This document shows positions 33,104 through 41,822 of a DNA stretch of 64,000 nt, piece after piece. Every line of letters begins with the position of its first letter. The first letter of the stretch is position 1. A program made the translations under genes and the position numbers. The stretch comes from JTS-AC122 sp050246015 (GTDB lineage Bacteria; Planctomycetota; Phycisphaerae; Phycisphaerales; UBA1924), in contig JBFWWU010000022.1 of the NCBI GenBank assembly GCA_050246015.1, positions 1 to 64,000 on the forward strand, given 5' to 3'. The notes under the pieces are model-generated. The model searched no databases, was not told the DNA's origin, and was given only the letters and a program-made list of their open reading frames with translations.

Positions 33104-33787
33104 CGCGGGGCACCTACGCGGGGCCGCGCCCCGGTGGGCTAATCGTACCACGAAACGGCGTTTCGGTTCGGGTGATGGCTGGTACCTTGGCTTGGCAGGC
33201 CCTGCCCCCCTTGGGCGGTAGAACGCCGAAACGTGCGACTCTGAGACTTGCTCCCCGATACCGCGAAATTGAAGCACGATTCGGTCTCAGTGAAACCTCA
33301 GCCTGCGACCGGACGGCCCGGCCGTCCAGCCTTTCACCGTTGACGACCGGTTTCGACCGACCACCCATCGGGCAACCCCAGAAGTCGCCCGCCAACCCTC
33401 CGAAACGGTATTCTTCGGGGAGCTTCAAGGGCCGCGGCCAAGTGCCGCGGCCCTGTTCGTTTACGGCTCGGGTCGGGACCGCCTCTAAGGCACCACGCCA
33501 AACCCACGCGGGAATCCGCGGGGGTTTGCGGCATGAGCCGAACCAGGCCGCGTTCTCCGGTTCGCCGCCTTCGCGTAGGCCGCATCGCAGAACGCGGCTT
33601 CTGGTCACTTTGGGCACGCCAAACTCTCGGCTCCGGACAGAGAGCGGCGGGGCTGGTTGACAGGAGGGTTGCCGAAAGGGGCCGGTAGCGCACTGGTTCG
33701 CAACGCCTTCCAACCGAGCGAGTGGAAGTCCTTCGGGGACCCCGGATAGGCTCGCGTGGGCAAGCGAGCCAATGATGCTGGGGAGTC
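33104..33787. other. Structured intergenic region, possible non-coding RNA
   Basis: There is no convincing gene in 680 bases; the 199-residue frame on the minus strand is low-complexity and has no ribosome site. Hairpins: CGAAACG-G-CGTTTCG (33151-33165); GGACGGCC/GGCCGTCC (about 33313-33329); GGGCCGCGGC/GCCGCGGCCC (33429-33453); GCCGCGTTCT (33547-33556) with AGAACGCGGC (33589-33598); GTCC-TTCGG-GGAC (33728-33740); GGCTCGC/GCGAGCC (33749-33770). The density of stable stems and a TTCG-type loop suggest a structured transcript, read in either direction. Confidence 0.5.
33429..33453. terminator. Perfect ten-pair hairpin in the structured intergenic region
   Basis: GGGCCGCGGC-CAAGT-GCCGCGGCCC has no mismatch and is followed by TGTTCGTTT on the plus strand. 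It could end a plus-strand transcript or be one arm of a larger RNA. Confidence 0.5.
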
Positions 33788-34165
33788 ATGATGGACCAAC
33801 GTACAGCGGAACATCTGGCAGCGATCGTGGGCGGAGAAGCGTGGCAGAGCGGGGGCGGTATCTACCTGGTCACGGTCACGCGCGACGATGGTTCTCTTGT
33901 GGTGTTTTCCGGGGACGCGGTCTGCGAATACGAGAGCGATGAGGCGTTTGATGCTGGCAGAGCCGCGAAGACGATTCTCCTGAACATCCCCGAGACCGAA
34001 GACCTTTACGTCATCGTGGACATCGAGGGGAATGTCTTCTACCAGGACGACGCGATGGAGCGCGGGTGGCGTTACCAGGAGGAGGCCGAGCACGAGGCAA
34101 GGGGACTCGAATCCCGAGGCGAGGGGCGCTTCTCCGTCGTCCGACAGAGCGAACTTCCCACGTGA
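33788..34165 (+). CDS. Unknown acidic 125-residue protein
   Basis: ATG 33788 follows GGGGAG with good spacing; ATG 33791 is equally possible. A compact alpha/beta pattern is visible: IYLVTVTRDDGSLVVFSGDAV, NIPETEDLYVIVDIEGNVFY and a C-terminal SVVRQSEL. Overall acidic, no Cys, no membrane segment. It lies downstream of the structured intergenic region and converges on the HNH gene at 34203. The size and fold would suit an inhibitor or immunity-type protein, but nothing shows this. Confidence 0.65.
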   Translation: MMDQRTAEHLAAIVGGEAWQSGGGIYLVTVTRDDGSLVVFSGDAVCEYESDEAFDAGRAAKTILLNIPETEDLYVIVDIEGNVFYQDDAMERGWRYQEEAEHEARGLESRGEGRFSVVRQSELPT

Positions 34166-34202
34166 CGAGCAGGCCGCTGTCCGCCTCCAGACAGTTGCTG
34201 CC

Positions 34203-35264
34203 TCATCGGGAGGCCTCCGGCATCGCCATGAATCGATCCCACCGCCACTTCAACGCAGCCGAACTTGGTACACCTACGGATGAGGCAATCCGCCGCCCTG
34301 CCAGACTTGCGTACTCCGAGTTCCTCAGGCAGGGATGCAGGAACACGGTGAGCGTGTCCGGGTCTATCCCGAGCAAGTGAAGGTCGAACAGAGTGTGCAC
34401 ATCCGTCCGCAGGAGCAGCCCATTGGAGAGGTGATTGTCCTGGGTCCCGCGATACGGATGGATGTGTGCAGCCTCGAGCAAATCAGGGACCACACATCCA
34501 GTCACAGCGCAGCGATGCATGAACACGCTCAAGAGACTGTCTCGAAACGAGCGCTGTCCTCTTCGTTGCCGAATTTGGCGTAGGACGACTTGGCGGCTGT
34601 CTTCCTCTCCAAGCATGTAGGCATCGACGCCTCGCTCGTCTGCATCGCTTGGAACCAAGGTGGGTTCTTCGGCCAGTGCCAAGACCCAAAGCTTGACGCG
34701 CTCTGGTAGGTGCACCGAATCGACATGATTGAAGTCGGCCGGCTGGATTGCAAATTGCTGGGCACCACGGCTGCGTCTCATTTGGATCGCCAACGCTGGA
34801 GCGAGCGGCTGCGAGAGTCGAACGAACGAGCCGCCGAAGTTGGCCGTGTACAGCGTACAAGGAGTCGCCCTTTCCGCAGGATGATCAAATTCGTGGCCAC
34901 GTCGGCACCGGAAACGCGGCGTAGAACTGAACCTCTCCCGAAGATCGGGAATGCCGCATTGGGGGCATTCGCGGCGCGTCCGAGTTCCAGGCTTGCTCGA
35001 GATGCGGGCGATCCGAGCAAATCCTTCGATGCCTTTTCTGGTTCGGATCGCGACCAAGTCGCCTTCGGCCAGGCGCTTGTGGTTGGGAACGGAGCTGTCG
35101 AAGCGGTATTCCTCGGCAGGTACATCGGAGTACCCAGGATTGCCGGCATAGGAGCGTTCACCGGCGTACACGAGGAGCACCCAGTGCTTCGGCACGATTG
35201 ACTCTGGATCACCCGCGCGAGCCGTTTTGGAGTCGATCGCCTTTCGGACCATGTCATACTCCAT
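34203..35264 (-). CDS. HNH endonuclease with EVE/YTH-like N-terminus and zinc ribbon
   Basis: A 353-residue protein. ATG 35264 lies one base after the stop of the DUF1998 helicase (a later ATG is at 35252). The N-terminal segment with HWVLLVYAGERSYAGNPGYSD, a DSSVPNHKRLAEGDLVAIR stretch and GFARIARI looks like a PUA/EVE-type reader fold. A Cys4-type ribbon (CPQC, then RCRRGHEF) follows. The C-terminal HNH has CAVTGC, LEAAHIHPYRG and HLSNGLLLRTDVHTLFD (about residues 250-290). A modified-base reader joined to a nuclease would suit modification-dependent restriction, here linked to the helicase operon. Confidence 0.8.
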   Translation of the reverse strand: MEYDMVRKAIDSKTARAGDPESIVPKHWVLLVYAGERSYAGNPGYSDVPAEEYRFDSSVPNHKRLAEGDLVAIRTRKGIEGFARIARISSKPGTRTRRECPQCGIPDLRERFSSTPRFRCRRGHEFDHPAERATPCTLYTANFGGSFVRLSQPLAPALAIQMRRSRGAQQFAIQPADFNHVDSVHLPERVKLWVLALAEEPTLVPSDADERGVDAYMLGEEDSRQVVLRQIRQRRGQRSFRDSLLSVFMHRCAVTGCVVPDLLEAAHIHPYRGTQDNHLSNGLLLRTDVHTLFDLHLLGIDPDTLTVFLHPCLRNSEYASLAGRRIASSVGVPSSAALKWRWDRFMAMPEASR

Positions 35265-35265
35265 G

Positions 35266-38200
35266 TCAATACGGCCGACGAAGCACCTCGAACAGTGACT
35301 TGAACGCGACCTGGAGGCCAGCGCCGGCCGCCTGTGCAACTGCTGCGGCTAGGTGCGGTCCCAAGCGTGCCGGATCGGTGTCCCACAGCGGATGAACGAT
35401 GAGTTCGACGCGGTTTCCCCGCCTGCCGCCGTGCACGCCGGCGAAATTGACAGGCAGCCACCCCCCAGGCATTGCTGCGAAGTACGGACCTGCCGCTGCC
35501 GCATCCAGTCCCTGCCAATACGGCACTGTGAAATCGATCTGCGCCGCCGGGTCTAATGCGAGTCGCGCCAGGTCAAGGCCGAGCCGCCAGTCGAGGATGT
35601 TGTGGTACGTCAGGTTGTTGAAGTCGCGAAGACAATCGGGGCACGATGTCCGGCACTGGACAGCGTGCGCCGGCGCGACCAGCGGTCCGTGGAATGCATT
35701 AGCCGGCTGTCCCACGACGTATCTCAGCAGTGCTTCCGCTTGTGCGGGCGTGCCGAAATACGAACTGTACCCGGCCCCGTTCTCTAGGCTGTCCGACATG
35801 AAGACTTGACCCCCGACGTTGCCCGCCGCATCGCGAAAGACACGGAGACCGACCTTCAGTTCCTGTGCGTGGATGTCCAATAGGACCGACGCCGCCTTTC
35901 GCAGGAGGAATCCCAGCGAGTAGAGAGCTGCCCGCCCGCCCACCCATCGCGGCGACGCGGAGATCCCGTTGGGCCATGCTCGGATACCGAGCACTAGGAC
36001 GTCCGTCGGTTTGATTGAGGCGAGGGCGCGGCGGTCAGGTGGCGTCCCGGCCGCCAATGGCGGATTGGCAACGCCAACCTTGGTCATGGCTTCGCGTGTG
36101 ACCCACGTCTCTCCTTGGGCGAGCTTCACAAACTCGAACAGTTGCCCTTCATTGTCGTTGATGACGTACACGGTGTCCTGATCGCTCCACAGCTCGAAGT
36201 TGGCCACGGGTGCGAGCGGGAGAGGCCGCACGCCAACCTTGGGGCGTGACGCCCGAGGGGTCCACTCGAATACACCGTCGAAGTCGCGTTCACGGCCAAA
36301 CCACGTCCGGAAGCCTCGCGGCTGCGAGAGTTGCACGTGCTCATAGTCCGGCACTGCTGCTCCGCATACCGCGCACGATTGTGCTGGGTTTAGGGAGCCG
36401 TCAACCGCTTGACACACACGACAGAGACCCACAACTTGAGCCGGCCCGAGCGGCCCGGGCTGTTCCATGACGGCGTTGCCCTGCGGCTGATAGTCAACGA
36501 CGCCCACTGCGGTGTAGATCAGGCCGTCCTTCACCGTTTCCGAGCAGGGCGCGAACTGGCTGATCGCCACGTCAAGCTCTCTGCCTACTACCCCCTCGGG
36601 AGGCCACTCGTGAGCAGGCCCGGGTCGCTCGTGGAACAGATGCCGCTCGCGTGTCGGGAAACCAAACATCGGGAGCAGGCCGATATTCGCCAATCGCTCG
36701 CTCAAAGACCGCTGTGGGAGGCGCGGGTCATTCACCGCCGCTGTGACCTCCCCGATGAGTTGCGTCTGCACATAGGTCAGGAGCGCACCGCGTTGCGCCT
36801 GGAGCACCGGGCTTGCTCGCAGCAGCAGAACGTCGCAGGTGCGGCCGATGGCCGTCGCGTTGTTCTGAATCCACGCTTCAACTTGGTGCGCCACCGTCGC
36901 GCTACCTGGCGGGCTTTGCGGAGGTGGGGCCAGCCAGTCCGCCGCGTCTCCGAACTCCCCGTGCACATGGTCTCCACCTTGCGTTGCGAACAGGTTGAGC
37001 GCGCCGAACGCCTGCCTCAGCACTTCCTTCACAAGAATGCGCAGCAGGATCGCCTCGCGTCGCATGTCCACGTAAGGCTGCGGCGGCGGGTCCGTGGTGA
37101 TTCGGTGCGGACGTTGGAAGTAGTAGTCGTCATGGCTACGGCCGCGGCAGAGTGTTAGTGCCACAGACAGGCCAGCCCCGCGGCGTCCGGCGCGACCCAC
37201 TCGTTGCTGATAGTTGAATCGCATCGGTGGCATGTTTGCCATCATGACTGCGAGCAAGGAACCGATATCCACTCCCGCCTCCATCGTCGTAGTCACGCTC
37301 AGCAGGTCGATCGTGTCGGTCAGCTGTATCTCGGCTGGAGGCGGTAGACAGATGCCTTGGAAAAGCCGCTGCCGGCGGCGCCCGTCTTCCTTGTTCGTCT
37401 GTCCCGTCAGTTCCTCACAGTTCAGGCGGAACAGCGGTCCTGCCTGCGTCGCGAGGTAGCCGTAGTAATCGGAGACTGCTTGTGCTGCCATCGGCTGCTG
37501 GGGACCCAGCGGAACCTGACAGTCGGTGCATACGCCACCCGCACGATGCAAGTGGATGCGCCGGCACTGCCCACATTCGAAGAACACTTGGCCAGGGCGC
37601 ATCACGCAGAGGTTCTGGATGTTGATGACGTTCTGCGTAAGCACGCCGCATCCATTTAGATAGGCGTCCACGTCACTGACGTATCCCTGAGGCTGAATAC
37701 CCTGGCCAGCTGCGACCGCCGAGAGATACCCCACGGCGTAGGCTGGGAGATTCGGTTGACCTGTTGCTCCGTGCGTCGAAAGCCTCCGTCGCACGCCAAG
37801 GAGACGGATTACACCGTCTGCCCCTTCCTGGACCAACGGACTGGCAGCGGGGGACGCGATGCGGTCGGTTGTCGCAAAGCCGAGCCGGAGGGACTCGATG
37901 CTCCGACGACCTGACGCGAACACGACGTCCATTACTTCCGCCAGCGACTGATCCCGAATGCGCTGCAAGTGATCCTGCTGAGCCTGAGTCAGCTGCGCCG
38001 GCGGCCTAGAAACCGGGGGCGTTCCTGGAGCGCCCCAGATGTACAGGTCCCGCCAGCTTCCGGTCCGGGAAGTCGGATTCGTCCACAGCACATCCTGCAC
38101 GAAGCCACCGGGGTTCATCCCGGCGATGAGGAGTTGCGCCGATGCGTCGGCGGCGAGCTGTGCAAGGTGGAACGGCCCCTGCACCGCGCGAGCGAGGATG

Positions 38201-40818
38201 CGCTGTGCTGCCTGCGCAGAAGTGAGACTCGGTTCTGAAGGGGCGGGGAGCTGGGCCGTCGCAGCGCTTGCCGCCATCGAAAGCGTGGCGGCCTCCTGCG
38301 CATGACTGGCCGCAAACGCCGCCGCGAGCGAGGCGTGCTGCGCCGTGACGGGTTGCCCAGTCACTTGGGCATTGAAGGCGACCGCGCCTGCACCTTGCAC
38401 CGTGATCGCTGATGTCAGAGCCTGGCGAAGAGCGTCGCGGTAGTGCGAGAACCGCATTCCGGCCGACAGCTTCGCCGCGTCCTGGCGACTGTCGGAGAAG
38501 ACGACAAGCTTTCGGTTCTCCTCATCGCCAGGGCCTGCGATCTGCCTGAGCAGTGTGTCGGACAGAATCTGTGCGATCTTCTGGAAGCCCGTCCTCAGCG
38601 TGCGAATGGGCGAGCCGATTTGGCGCCGCGACCAGTCAGCGTCGCACCGCGGACACCGTGCCGGGTAGGCCTGATGAGCGCTGTCTACCGCTGGCGGGTT
38701 CGGGGTGTGCATCGGCGGCACGTGATAGAGGAAGCCGGGTCCTCCGCCCAGCGCGACCTTTCCGTCAGCCGCGGTAAAAGTGGACCGCCGCCATGTCCTG
38801 TTCACTCCCTCCTGCGTCCATTGCGGTGAAGCGGGCGTGACTCCAGGCCCCGCGGGCCAGTACACCGCATACCGACTGTAATCCCGGTCGAGGGAGGCGG
38901 TCTCTGGAGACGCCTCGAGGTCCGGATGATCGGGGCTGAGGTACCACTCGTTGGGAGCCAGGCCTGACTGTGGGTCAGGGGGATCGCCCACCTTTGGTCT
39001 GCGGTACCCGCCAAAGAACACTTCCCCACATGCTTCGCAATACAGCATCTCCAGAACGCGAGAGCCGCAGCCACAGGTGAGCGTCGGGACATAATGCAAG
39101 GCGCCTGTCGGACAAGGAGCTCCGCGGCCCTGAACTTGGTTGCAGGCCGGATTTGTGCACACCCACAACCCCTGAAGGTTGCGAAAGAGAAGATGCGCTC
39201 GAACCGGCAGCGGCGCGCTGCCAGACGTACCGCGGGCCACGGACATGCCGAGGAGCAGGCCCTCTAGCGCGTCGGCCGCTTCTGGCGCAGGTCTCCCAGG
39301 AAACAGGACCGCGGCCATTTCGTCGGGCGTGCGAGGTTCAAGTTGCGGTGCTTGCGGCTGGCCGGCGTTGCAGGCTGAACGCAGTGCATCGGCTGCCCGC
39401 ATGTGGGCGAAGGCGGCATCCAACGTCAGCTCTGGGGTCGTGCCTGCAGGCTGAACTGGTGCGCCGATCGAGCCCGCGAGCGTTGTTACCGCGTTCGATA
39501 CAGAAAGTCCCTGTGTGGTCAGATCCTGCTTCAGCTGGCGCAACGCTGCGCCGTGCATGCCGATCCCGCCCAAAGCAGCCGGGTCGATGGGCTGGGAACG
39601 ACCGCTTACGACCGTGAAGCGGTTCTGGTCGCGCCCGAAGAACTCCTCGAGATACTGCAGGCCGCCTTGCCCAGCGGCAATCGAGGCGCTCGATGCGATG
39701 ATCCGCAGCTGGTCCGAGTCCGGCGTGAGCCCCAAGCGTTCGAGAAGGACACGAATCAAGTACGCGACCTCGGTACCTGGCGTGCCGCGGTAGCTGTGGA
39801 GTTCGTCGACAACCAAGTGGAAGAGATTGCCCGGATCGGCCTGAAGCCACTGCCTCGTCTGATCGAACACCGGCGCTTCGAGACCGCGCATGAGCATGAT
39901 GTTCAACATCGAGTAGTTGGTGATGAGAATGTCTGGCGGGTGGTCCTGCATGTCCCATCGTGACCACATCTCTGCGCCATCAATGCTCGGAAAGAATCGT
40001 GCCGCAGCTCCTCCCGCGACGAGCTGGGCGTCCTGCTGAATGCCGCGCAGCTCCGTTCGCAACCGACTAATCGTGCCTGCGTTTCGTGCCCCCGACACGG
40101 GCGTGCGCCCTGTATAGCGCCCAAAGTAGAAGCGGTTTCCGGCGCGGTGCGCTTGAAGCCACGCACGGACGGCTGGCCCGTCCAAAGCAACTCTCAGGCG
40201 TGCCAACTGATCCTCCACGAGGGCATTCAGCGGGTACAGGATCAGCGCGCGAACAGCCGGGGGACGGACTGCGCTGTCTTCATGTGCCCTTTGCGGTACT
40301 CGCGGTGACCATCGTCTTCTCCCGTTTGGACCTACACGCGGATTCCACCAGTCCCATTCGCCCGCCCGCTGTCCCGGCGGTCCCCACTGTGTCGATTCCC
40401 GAATCAGCGCGGTTACTACGGGAAGCAAGAAGCACTCGGTCTTGCCTGAGCCAGTTCCCGTTGTGACGACAACATCACGCCCTTGCACGACCGATTGCTG
40501 CAGCACTTCGCGCTGATGGGCGTAAAGGCGAAGGCTCGGCGGGAAGAGCCCGTGCGAGACGAAGTCCTTCAGATCTCCGAGCGGACCAGCTGGCCACTGC
40601 CCTCCGAGCAGCGCCTGTGCACACTGCGAGAAGTTCTGGCCAGACGACTCATACGCCGGCACCGGCTCGATCAGAGGCCTCCGGTAGAGTCGTCCATCAA
40701 CATCGAGCAACCGACGGCGCTCGGCAATGAGATCTGGGTACCGCAAATCAAACGGACTGTCGAGGTACCTCAGGTAGGTCTCGCGAAGGCTATCAAAGAT
40801 CGCTTGTGGACTCGTCAT
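35266..40818 (-). CDS. Large DEAD/DEAH helicase with DUF1998 (Druantia DruE-like)
   Basis: A 1850-residue protein. ATG 40818 overlaps the previous stop (ATGA) and starts TSPQAIFDSLRETYLRYLD. Walker A VTTGTGSGKTE near 120 and DELHSYRG near 335 mark helicase domain 1. Domain 2 ends with QRVGRAGRRGAG near 1205. Cys clusters occur in the insert between them (CTNPACN, CGCGSRVLEMLYC, CPRC) and beyond (CGQCRR). The C-terminus has CRTSCPDCLRDFNNLTYH, LDWRLGLDLARL typical of DUF1998. Size, domain order and neighbours match DruE of Druantia more than the shorter DISARM DrmA. It presumably translocates on phage DNA. Confidence 0.8.
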   Translation of the reverse strand: MTSPQAIFDSLRETYLRYLDSPFDLRYPDLIAERRRLLDVDGRLYRRPLIEPVPAYESSGQNFSQCAQALLGGQWPAGPLGDLKDFVSHGLFPPSLRLYAHQREVLQQSVVQGRDVVVTTGTGSGKTECFLLPVVTALIRESTQWGPPGQRAGEWDWWNPRVGPNGRRRWSPRVPQRAHEDSAVRPPAVRALILYPLNALVEDQLARLRVALDGPAVRAWLQAHRAGNRFYFGRYTGRTPVSGARNAGTISRLRTELRGIQQDAQLVAGGAAARFFPSIDGAEMWSRWDMQDHPPDILITNYSMLNIMLMRGLEAPVFDQTRQWLQADPGNLFHLVVDELHSYRGTPGTEVAYLIRVLLERLGLTPDSDQLRIIASSASIAAGQGGLQYLEEFFGRDQNRFTVVSGRSQPIDPAALGGIGMHGAALRQLKQDLTTQGLSVSNAVTTLAGSIGAPVQPAGTTPELTLDAAFAHMRAADALRSACNAGQPQAPQLEPRTPDEMAAVLFPGRPAPEAADALEGLLLGMSVARGTSGSAPLPVRAHLLFRNLQGLWVCTNPACNQVQGRGAPCPTGALHYVPTLTCGCGSRVLEMLYCEACGEVFFGGYRRPKVGDPPDPQSGLAPNEWYLSPDHPDLEASPETASLDRDYSRYAVYWPAGPGVTPASPQWTQEGVNRTWRRSTFTAADGKVALGGGPGFLYHVPPMHTPNPPAVDSAHQAYPARCPRCDADWSRRQIGSPIRTLRTGFQKIAQILSDTLLRQIAGPGDEENRKLVVFSDSRQDAAKLSAGMRFSHYRDALRQALTSAITVQGAGAVAFNAQVTGQPVTAQHASLAAAFAASHAQEAATLSMAASAATAQLPAPSEPSLTSAQAAQRILARAVQGPFHLAQLAADASAQLLIAGMNPGGFVQDVLWTNPTSRTGSWRDLYIWGAPGTPPVSRPPAQLTQAQQDHLQRIRDQSLAEVMDVVFASGRRSIESLRLGFATTDRIASPAASPLVQEGADGVIRLLGVRRRLSTHGATGQPNLPAYAVGYLSAVAAGQGIQPQGYVSDVDAYLNGCGVLTQNVINIQNLCVMRPGQVFFECGQCRRIHLHRAGGVCTDCQVPLGPQQPMAAQAVSDYYGYLATQAGPLFRLNCEELTGQTNKEDGRRRQRLFQGICLPPPAEIQLTDTIDLLSVTTTMEAGVDIGSLLAVMMANMPPMRFNYQQRVGRAGRRGAGLSVALTLCRGRSHDDYYFQRPHRITTDPPPQPYVDMRREAILLRILVKEVLRQAFGALNLFATQGGDHVHGEFGDAADWLAPPPQSPPGSATVAHQVEAWIQNNATAIGRTCDVLLLRASPVLQAQRGALLTYVQTQLIGEVTAAVNDPRLPQRSLSERLANIGLLPMFGFPTRERHLFHERPGPAHEWPPEGVVGRELDVAISQFAPCSETVKDGLIYTAVGVVDYQPQGNAVMEQPGPLGPAQVVGLCRVCQAVDGSLNPAQSCAVCGAAVPDYEHVQLSQPRGFRTWFGRERDFDGVFEWTPRASRPKVGVRPLPLAPVANFELWSDQDTVYVINDNEGQLFEFVKLAQGETWVTREAMTKVGVANPPLAAGTPPDRRALASIKPTDVLVLGIRAWPNGISASPRWVGGRAALYSLGFLLRKAASVLLDIHAQELKVGLRVFRDAAGNVGGQVFMSDSLENGAGYSSYFGTPAQAEALLRYVVGQPANAFHGPLVAPAHAVQCRTSCPDCLRDFNNLTYHNILDWRLGLDLARLALDPAAQIDFTVPYWQGLDAAAAGPYFAAMPGGWLPVNFAGVHGGRRGNRVELIVHPLWDTDPARLGPHLAAAVAQAAGAGLQVAFKSLFEVLRRPY

Positions 40819-41822
40819 CGAAGTTCCTGTGCAAGTACGGCACACGCAAGTTGCGCGACAGCTAGGGGAACGTCCGCGTAGTGCAACAGCCCCGAGACAC
40901 CCTCTTGGCGCTCGTATGACGGTAGAACCCCCGAGCACGCGAGCAGAGCCCTCTCGACCAGAAACGGTGGCCGACAGGCCGCCGGGACAGTCAGTCGCCG
41001 TTCGTCTCTCTCGTAACGCCAAAGCCTCCGGTGACGGCGGCGGACAATGAGGTACTTCCCTACCTGCACGGGCACCTCGAATGCGCCTCTACTCCTCGAG
41101 CACAGCAGTACATGCCTCCGGTATCGGAGCGTGAAGCGGAAGAGTCCGAACTCACATTCCTGCGCTTCTGTTCGCAGTGCTGGACGCCAGCCGAGCGTCT
41201 CTGGCGAAAACCGCTCGATTCTCCACTCGGTGCCAACAGGAATGTCACCTCTTCGCCAAACACTTCGATCGCCGATCACAGGCAAACTCAGCAGCATCGC
41301 CGTTGCAGCATCCTGTTGAACATGAATACCGGCGTTGGTCGCACTCGCCACGAGAACCGCGGGCGACGATGCGAGGAACCGGATCACGTCGGGAGCGCCG
41401 ACACAGGGCTCGCTTACAGCACAAGCGTGACCCTCCTGTCCCAGGAGCCGTTCAAGCAGCGCGGGGGACCGAGCCCCGGCGACGACTCCGAGCCATCCGT
41501 CTCGGCGTTCGGTGATCGCCATGCATGGAGGCGCGGCTTTCCAGTCGCTTCCGCCCGCGCCCGCATTGAATTCCGCGTGCCCCAGCCGCTGAAGGTTTAG
41601 CCGCAAGAGGTGGTAAAGGGGTAGCCCGGCCTCCTCGGCAATCTCGTCAGCACTCGAATCGGGACTGATCTCGCCGTTGTCACCAAGGTGAAGCTCCTCG
41701 ACGGCAGCGCGGAACTGCTCCCACGAGCCTTCCCCCCGTGCCGACATCCACAGAAGCAGCGCGGTGGCACTCAACGCATGCTCCTCCAGATCGCACGTGC
41801 TTCTCGCCGGAAACTGATCCAA
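40815..41822 (-). CDS. Unknown 335-residue subunit of the DUF1998 helicase operon
   Basis: This gene overlaps the helicase start by four bases and the previous gene by about 50, so it is cotranslated with both. The N-terminus is helical and acidic (LGDNGEISPDSSADEIAEEAG). The middle includes CMAITERRDGWLGVVAGARSP and VIRFLASSPAVLVAS. A strand-rich C-terminal half follows with EFGLFRFTLRYRRHVLLCSR and a cluster of Arg. I do not recognise the family. Its place between the membrane-anchored protein and the helicase is what is expected of an adaptor subunit. Confidence 0.65.
   Translation of the reverse strand: MDQFPARSTCDLEEHALSATALLLWMSARGEGSWEQFRAAVEELHLGDNGEISPDSSADEIAEEAGLPLYHLLRLNLQRLGHAEFNAGAGGSDWKAAPPCMAITERRDGWLGVVAGARSPALLERLLGQEGHACAVSEPCVGAPDVIRFLASSPAVLVASATNAGIHVQQDAATAMLLSLPVIGDRSVWRRGDIPVGTEWRIERFSPETLGWRPALRTEAQECEFGLFRFTLRYRRHVLLCSRSRGAFEVPVQVGKYLIVRRRHRRLWRYERDERRLTVPAACRPPFLVERALLACSGVLPSYERQEGVSGLLHYADVPLAVAQLACAVLAQELR

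Noticed and set aside
33114..33713. 199-residue minus-strand open frame in the structured intergenic region
   Set aside because: Arg/Pro/Gly-rich composition, no ribosome site, no recognisable motif, and it overlies several stable hairpins. It is better explained as non-coding.
33429..33780. tmRNA or RNase P RNA in the structured intergenic region
   Set aside because: I looked for the conserved RNase P core and a tmRNA tRNA-like end and saw neither, so only a generic structured-RNA call is made.
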